Source: Algoriphagus aquaeductus (lineage in GTDB: Bacteria; Bacteroidota; Bacteroidia; Cytophagales; Cyclobacteriaceae). From it: 64,000 nt of DNA. The position numbers and the translations under genes were made by a program. The notes beneath the pieces were generated by a model. That model saw only the letters and a program-made list of their open reading frames with translations. It made no database searches and had not been told where the DNA came from. The stretch covers positions 1 through 64,000 of the forward strand of contig NZ_QKTX01000015.1 of NCBI RefSeq assembly GCF_003253485.1, given 5' to 3'. Shown piece by piece: positions 58,803-64,000 of this stretch (position 1 is its first letter; each line of letters starts with the position of its first letter).

Positions 58803-60016
58803 AAAAATCAGCCTTTCCCTTAGTAGTGCTTCTCTTGGCATCTAGCTTGGTCCAAGCCCAAATCCGTACTAGAACGACAAAACCCGTGACTACCCAAGAG
58901 ATCACAAAAACCAATACCTTGAGTCCCTCCGGTACCACAACAAGTACAAGTTCGGTAACTCAACCCCTTACTTCCACGCAGCCGGATTCCTTTTTTGCAC
59001 CCTATTATCACCAAGGCAACTGGGCAAAGCGGACTTATGAGATCAATCCCATTCATCGCAATTTTGCATTTTTCGCGTTGGACTACGATGGAAATGGAAT
59101 TAAGGATATTGCCTACAGAGATTTCTATTTGGATGATCTCCTGGGATGGTTTTTTGGAAGTCCGGATGGGTTTGGCTTGGAATACAAGTCAGGGCATGAT
59201 TGGACAAAATATAGTTCCATTGGTATGCTTGGCTATGAAACCGTGGAAGCGGATATCAATGGAGATCGCAAGCCTGATATAATAGGTGTGAACAATGCTA
59301 GTCGAAAAATAGGAATCATTACCTCCGTTTCTCCGCTCAACAACATCGGATATCCTGTTCACCAATTAGCCAACTCACAGATTTATACCGATCTACCCGC
59401 TTCTTTTAGTGTCGAGTTTATTCCATTTCCCGGTGACTTCAACGGGGATGGAAAGGGTGATTTGGCGCTTTGGTTTTATCAGACAGGGGAATGGCAAATC
59501 GCACTTTCCAATGGAGCTTCGGTTGATTTCACTTCCAATTCATGGATCGGTAGTTGGGGATTGGGAAAGGAAAATGCACAGCCTGTGACAGGAGATTTCA
59601 ACGGAGATGGATTTACAGATATCGCAATTCGAGACAATCACAAAGGAAACTTGTCGGTGGCCTTCAACAACCGCAACCAGACCTTTAGTCCAGTAAATGG
59701 CTGTCAGGGTGAGTTTTGGATTACAGGGTGGGCAATGGATTTTTATACAGTTTTCCGATCAGGAGATTTCAATGGAGATCGCGTTGATGACTTGGCATCC
59801 TTCAATCCCACCACTGGAGTTTGGCAATATGTCCTCAATTCCGGGTCTTGTTTTCAGGGATTTTCCAAGCCTATCGTGATGGGAGATACCAATAGCTATC
59901 CGCTGGTTTCTGATATGAACGGTGATGGCAAGGCAGATTTGATTGTAGGAAATCTTGGTCCTTCTAACAACATGTCCTTTGTAGTTCTTCAGATTTCCCT
60001 CAATACCGGCAAATAG
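58799..60016 (+). CDS. Exported VCBS/FG-GAP repeat protein
   Basis: Length is 405 residues. A signal peptide (MKKSAFPLVVLLLASSLVQA) and a Thr/Ser-rich stretch (22-60) are followed by six calcium-type repeats: DYDGNGIKD, DINGDRKPD, DFNGDGKGD, DFNGDGFTD, DFNGDRVDD and DMNGDGKAD. These form a beta-propeller like that of integrin alpha chains and some surface lectins. The likely job is calcium-dependent binding to a carbohydrate or protein. No catalytic domain is seen. The ATGA overlap with the FISUMP gene indicates coupled translation. Confidence 0.86.
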   Translation: MKKSAFPLVVLLLASSLVQAQIRTRTTKPVTTQEITKTNTLSPSGTTTSTSSVTQPLTSTQPDSFFAPYYHQGNWAKRTYEINPIHRNFAFFALDYDGNGIKDIAYRDFYLDDLLGWFFGSPDGFGLEYKSGHDWTKYSSIGMLGYETVEADINGDRKPDIIGVNNASRKIGIITSVSPLNNIGYPVHQLANSQIYTDLPASFSVEFIPFPGDFNGDGKGDLALWFYQTGEWQIALSNGASVDFTSNSWIGSWGLGKENAQPVTGDFNGDGFTDIAIRDNHKGNLSVAFNNRNQTFSPVNGCQGEFWITGWAMDFYTVFRSGDFNGDRVDDLASFNPTTGVWQYVLNSGSCFQGFSKPIVMGDTNSYPLVSDMNGDGKADLIVGNLGPSNNMSFVVLQISLNTGK

Positions 60017-60027
60017 GCTGTTTAGCT

Positions 60028-61083
60028 ATGAAGCTTTTCCTCACCTATCTTCTCCTGCTATTTTCTGTACCGGTTTTCGCACAGTCGGTTCATTCATTCG
60101 ATATTGTGTCTTTTTCCCTTGCCTCCACCTGGAAAAAAGAAGCACAACAAGACTGGTTGGCTTATCGGGTAGAAAACCCGGCAAAAAAGACCTATGCCAG
60201 GATTCTGTTGTATCCCTCCTTACCTTCTTCCGGAAATCCCGAGACTGATTTCCAGAAAGAATGGAATGATCTGATTGTATCGAATTACAAACCTGGGCAG
60301 ACCATCGAAGAATCTTTGTCAGACTACAAAGACGGTTGGAAGGCAAAACTCCGGGTGGCTCCATTTGTCCACAATCAGGTAAACCAAGCCGTCATTCTTC
60401 TGATGCTTACCGATGGAAAAAAGAAAATGAGCATGGTGTTCCTGACCAATACGGAGGAATTTCAGAAGGACTTTGAGGATTTTGGAAGCTCCTTGAAATT
60501 TGCCTCAGCACCTGTCCAAAGTTTGACAACTGTACCAACAAGACAGGTTTCCGGTCCACCCGCTTCGGTATCCAACCCCAAGGCTCCCGTCCAGATTGAT
60601 CAAAAATTGATCGGAAAATGGAATCGTTCGGCTTCTGTTTCTCCCTTATTTGCTAATGCTGCGGAATGGGGTACTTCGGGATATACCACTTGCCGGTATG
60701 AGTTTTTTGCGGATGGGACCTATCAGTACACCGAGCGGAATTTTGGCTTTGCCTATGAAGACATCATTCTGGTCAGGGAAAGCGGGCAATACTCAGCCGA
60801 TGCCGGAGTCCTAACTATCTCTCCTGCAAATACCCAGATCGAGCGATACGGAAAAAAGAATGGAGTCGATGAGTTGGGAAATCTTAAGGAGAAAAAAAGC
60901 AGGACTCCCGAAAAAGTGGCCTATCGCTACCAGTTTCACTATTTCGAAGGAATAGGAGAGTGGAATCTCGTCCTGCAGGCGGATCGGCCTACCCAGCGGG
61001 ATGGGAATTTCAGTTCCAATACTACATTTCCCAATGCTTGGTATTTCGATCAGAGATTTACTGAGGTGAATCTGCTGAAGTAA
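60028..61083 (+). CDS. Exported protein with lipocalin-like C-terminal domain
   Basis: Length is 351 residues. After the signal peptide (MKLFLTYLLLLFSVPVFAQ) comes a first domain (25-165: WLAYRVENPAKKTYARILLYPS, VILLMLTDGKKKMSMVFLTN). A short Pro/Ser/Val-rich linker and a second beta-rich domain starting at LIGKWNRSAS, with a FFADGTYQYTERNFG strand, follow. The order (alpha/beta domain, linker, lipocalin-like L-x-G-x-W domain) matches the C-terminal part of the protein at 53312. Function unknown. It lies 11 bp after the VCBS gene. Confidence 0.72.
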   Translation: MKLFLTYLLLLFSVPVFAQSVHSFDIVSFSLASTWKKEAQQDWLAYRVENPAKKTYARILLYPSLPSSGNPETDFQKEWNDLIVSNYKPGQTIEESLSDYKDGWKAKLRVAPFVHNQVNQAVILLMLTDGKKKMSMVFLTNTEEFQKDFEDFGSSLKFASAPVQSLTTVPTRQVSGPPASVSNPKAPVQIDQKLIGKWNRSASVSPLFANAAEWGTSGYTTCRYEFFADGTYQYTERNFGFAYEDIILVRESGQYSADAGVLTISPANTQIERYGKKNGVDELGNLKEKKSRTPEKVAYRYQFHYFEGIGEWNLVLQADRPTQRDGNFSSNTTFPNAWYFDQRFTEVNLLK

Positions 61084-61147
61084 TCTCAAATTCCCGGATT
61101 CTGGAAAGACAGATGAATAAGTTTCCTTCCCTAAACCCTTGCGAACT

Positions 61148-64000
61148 ATGAATTTTGACCTTCAATTTTTGAAAATATTGGGAGCCAAATTCCTTCTTGT
61201 TTTTTGTTGGGGCATCCTTTGGTCATTTCATACCATTGCCCAAACTGACTGCAATGTGGTGGATGAAATTACGCCGGTTTGGAAACGGCTTTCGCCTGAT
61301 GGTTCTCACTATTTTGGACCAAATTATCAGCCTGGACCGAAGGCCTATCTGACCGCAAATTTTGATTCCAAAAAAATGGCTCCCAAGCTGGAAATTGCCC
61401 TTTCATGGATCAAAGGATATTTTGATGGAATCAAAGGTGCTCGTTACGCGGATTTTAAATTTTCCTACTGGAAGGGATTTACGCAGGAAGAATCCCTTGA
61501 GACCAACCGCTGGTATTTGGCAACCCAGCGATTGGGTTCCTATAACCTTAGGGTTTTAAGCGGAAAAACCTTTTGCAATAATGGACGGCTTGCTGAGAAC
61601 GATGGTCCATCTTTGATCGATATTTCATTTAATGAATTGACTCATTTAGCTAGACCTGTGAGTGGAGTTTTGGATGCCAACGGCAATGAGGTTGTTTATC
61701 TAATCAATGGAAAACCGGCTTTTGAAATACCCAAAATCACCCGAACTGAAGGGAATGTCGATTACTATCAGTATCCGGGCCCTCCCCCCGAAACTACGGT
61801 TAATTTTTCCAATTGGGACTTTTTGGATGTTTTTGTGATTCGCAAAAATGACCAGCCCCTTTTTATTCCATTTACCCGAAAGGAAATCTTGGAGTCCAAG
61901 CTCCTGGATTTGGAAAGAATCTATTCTGAACGTAAAAAGCTTGCACTTGAATTAACCCAAGTGACCCCGCCTGAGGAGTTTGATCGGCAGCTTGAGGAGC
62001 GGATTGCAGAGATTAAAAAATTCACAGAACAAGGAGTTTGGGGTTATTCCAAGGAAAACCTGGAAAGCAGAATCCAGCTTGCCATTGATAACAACCGTGC
62101 CAGAAAGGAGGAAGAAGCCGGGAAAATCGACGCTTCCCTCGCCGAGCTCAATGAGGACTATGAAGCCTCGGTTGAGTTGATAAAGGAATACTTGATGAGT
62201 CAGCCAGCCTCTGAGTTAGCCAAGCCAGTTCGGGAATACCATCCAAACAATTTTGGAGCGGATCTGGTCAGGAGGATGATTGAAAACTTCGATAAAGAAC
62301 TGACCCAAAGGGATTGGGGACAGAATCTGGAAATCGGCTACATCAATCCTGATTATTTCGATCCTAAGTTGAGTCCGGATGTCCCTCAGATGATAGCCGT
62401 GGAGTTTGTCAATTTGCAGGGAGTTCACGCGCATCTCAATCAGGTGGTCGACCGAATAAAGGAGAAAATGGATTTCAAGCCTCTTCAGGGCTTATTTCCG
62501 GCAACGAATATGGCCAGTGCTCCAGTATCCGAACCCATAAAAATGAAAGCCAAAAGTCCGGCCCGCTACCTGGAAAAGCTGGAAGAACTGGGACCGGATC
62601 CTTTCCCCAATTCAGGATCGAATTCGGCAAGTGCTTCTTTCAATATCGGAGGCCCAGGATTCTCTGCTGCACCGATACAGGTAAAGTTTCCGGAGCGATC
62701 TTCCTCACTTTCCCAGATTTCCAATCTTTCCACCTTAGCACTTTACAGCTCTTATTTGGAAGAAGTAAGGGGTAAGTTTTTGGCACAAATCACAGCCGAG
62801 CAGAAAGCGTTATTTGATCGGTGGATTCAGGAATACAGCTTGAAAACGGTCGAAGAGTTCACCCAGCTTTCCATGCTTGCCTGGGTCAATTCCAACCCCA
62901 AGGCGTCCATTTATCTGGATTTCGAGGCAGTGAAACGATTTCCTGAAAGCGGGCTTGCTGCCAATAATCTAGCAGTTCATTTGCTTAAATCAGGTAACCC
63001 CGACAGGTCATTGCCTATTTTAAACTATTGGCTGAAGGAATTCCCGGACAATTCCCTTTTGCTCGGCAATGCGGCTACTGCGAATTATTACTTAGGGGAT
63101 GTAGAAAAGGCCTTCCAACTGGCCAAGCTTACGGTGGAACAGGATTCTTTACATCCCAATGCCAACAAGATATTGGCATTTGTCCATTACCGAAAGGGAG
63201 AAAAAGAACCTGCAAAGAAGGCCTCAGAACGAAGCTTGGAAGGCAGCTACGACGAGGAAGTGGTAGCTCTTCTTCAGGAAATCGACCCGGAAGGACAGGT
63301 CGGAGATGCGATTTACAAAGGAAGAAAGCGGCCTTTTACTCCTCAACTATTGGAAAAGTTCAGAATGCCCGAAGCCATCCAAGGGATCAGTGATGCAGAA
63401 GACCAATCCGATGTGATCGAGGAAGTATTGGGGTCCATAGACTTGACTTTGGCAGCTATCCCCCGAGCCACTTCAGAGGTCACCATGCAGCAAGCCGCAC
63501 AAAAAAGCATCCAACAAGTCCTATCCGGTGGAGGAATTCCGATTATGCAGATGCTCAGTCAGCACCTGTTTTTCAAAAGCTTGCAGCAGTATCAGGAGGG
63601 ATATTCTTGGGAGAAAAACCGGTTCGTTGATAAACTTCAGGAAATGAGGAAAACTTACGGCGCCAAGACCAGGGAGATCAACAGGAGGTACAATGCGGAA
63701 ATGAGTAAGATCGAAGGCGGAGAAGATTGGGAAGGAGAAAGGAAATTGGCGGAGCTCCAGCGCTCCAAATGCCAGGAATTGAATCTAGCCTTGGATGCCT
63801 ATTACAAGGAGACAGCACCCTTGATCAACCAAGCGGTGGTCAGACTCGAACTGATCAGTCGGGATCATCACAGCACGGTGGCCTATTGGGCGCCGATTTG
63901 GCTGCAATCTCAGGAGGCGGCCGATTTTCCGGGGACGCAAATCAGCTATTTGAGAGATATGCAGGAGATCTTGAAACTGTATCCTAGCGAGCTCCCCATG
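61148..64000 (+). CDS. Large exported TPR protein, cut by window edge
   Basis: An open frame of 951 codons without a stop runs from the ATG at 61148 to the window end. A signal-like segment (about 15-30, FLLVFCWGILWSFHTIAQ) precedes a Cys-containing mature start. Parts: an N-terminal beta-rich region (40-240), a coiled coil (about 245-340), a domain with DYFDPKLSPDVPQMIAV (about 400-420) shared with the protein at 56939, then TPR repeats (about 590-690: GLAANNLAVHLLKSGNPDRSL, NSLLLGNAATANYYLGDVEKA) and a long helical tail. From the TPRs onward the order parallels the protein at 54858. The stop is outside the window. Function unknown. Confidence 0.8.
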   Translation, partial: MNFDLQFLKILGAKFLLVFCWGILWSFHTIAQTDCNVVDEITPVWKRLSPDGSHYFGPNYQPGPKAYLTANFDSKKMAPKLEIALSWIKGYFDGIKGARYADFKFSYWKGFTQEESLETNRWYLATQRLGSYNLRVLSGKTFCNNGRLAENDGPSLIDISFNELTHLARPVSGVLDANGNEVVYLINGKPAFEIPKITRTEGNVDYYQYPGPPPETTVNFSNWDFLDVFVIRKNDQPLFIPFTRKEILESKLLDLERIYSERKKLALELTQVTPPEEFDRQLEERIAEIKKFTEQGVWGYSKENLESRIQLAIDNNRARKEEEAGKIDASLAELNEDYEASVELIKEYLMSQPASELAKPVREYHPNNFGADLVRRMIENFDKELTQRDWGQNLEIGYINPDYFDPKLSPDVPQMIAVEFVNLQGVHAHLNQVVDRIKEKMDFKPLQGLFPATNMASAPVSEPIKMKAKSPARYLEKLEELGPDPFPNSGSNSASASFNIGGPGFSAAPIQVKFPERSSSLSQISNLSTLALYSSYLEEVRGKFLAQITAEQKALFDRWIQEYSLKTVEEFTQLSMLAWVNSNPKASIYLDFEAVKRFPESGLAANNLAVHLLKSGNPDRSLPILNYWLKEFPDNSLLLGNAATANYYLGDVEKAFQLAKLTVEQDSLHPNANKILAFVHYRKGEKEPAKKASERSLEGSYDEEVVALLQEIDPEGQVGDAIYKGRKRPFTPQLLEKFRMPEAIQGISDAEDQSDVIEEVLGSIDLTLAAIPRATSEVTMQQAAQKSIQQVLSGGGIPIMQMLSQHLFFKSLQQYQEGYSWEKNRFVDKLQEMRKTYGAKTREINRRYNAEMSKIEGGEDWEGERKLAELQRSKCQELNLALDAYYKETAPLINQAVVRLELISRDHHSTVAYWAPIWLQSQEAADFPGTQISYLRDMQEILKLYPSELPM

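Noticed and set aside
1..64000. tRNA, rRNA or CRISPR array
   Set aside because: No cloverleaf, rRNA segment or regular repeat-spacer series was seen in the intergenic regions by eye.

Overview
The window looks like chromosomal DNA of a Bacteroidota bacterium, most likely Cytophagales close to Algoriphagus/Cyclobacteriaceae (inference from gene content, no search run). Supporting signs are Bacteroidota-type -7 promoter boxes (TAnnTTTG), a TamL lipoprotein/barrel, lipoproteins with acidic residues after the lipid cysteine, a FISUMP-domain protein, S9 and M14 exopeptidases, an mlaEFD set and a sufBCDSE operon. I found no rRNA, tRNA or CRISPR array.

Layout. 1-162: one end of an IS4-type insertion sequence with the first codons of its transposase. 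203-1106: a small toxin-antitoxin pair bracketed by two copies of a 76-bp repeat. 1109-3268: a lone GH67 alpha-glucuronidase. 3425-9498: an AddAB-like helicase-nuclease pair. 9607-11445: a YciI-like secreted protein and a DUF389 membrane protein. 11849-14815: a receiver protein and the MlaEFD lipid-transport genes. 14887-17207: three tandem secreted TonB-C paralogues. 17373-27314: housekeeping and metabolism (pgi, queA, menC, ppc) with a surface lipoprotein, a LytTR regulator and a lactonase. 27373-36295: an outer-membrane barrel, a sugar porter, the tamL-hemF-PAP2 group, an RNA methylase, a BASS symporter and an acyl-CoA-binding protein. 36416-44658: citrate synthase, the suf Fe-S operon ending in a bacilliredoxin, and an Lrp regulator. 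45032-50422: a secreted TonB-C-like protein and two exported peptidases.

50518-64000 is the most unusual part. A two-component system (TPR sensor kinase plus NarL-type regulator) is divergent from a run of seven genes that all encode exported proteins of mostly unknown function; the last gene is cut by the window edge. Three promoters here share one layout: a palindrome of the form ATCCTGT-N(3-4)-ACAGGAT, exactly 22 nt, then a -7 box TAG(G/C)TTTN. One faces the kinase gene, one faces the first cluster gene, and one lies before the second cluster gene. This suggests that the regulator controls both itself and the cluster. Several cluster proteins share domains, so the cluster seems to have grown by internal duplication. 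This is my best candidate for an undescribed system.
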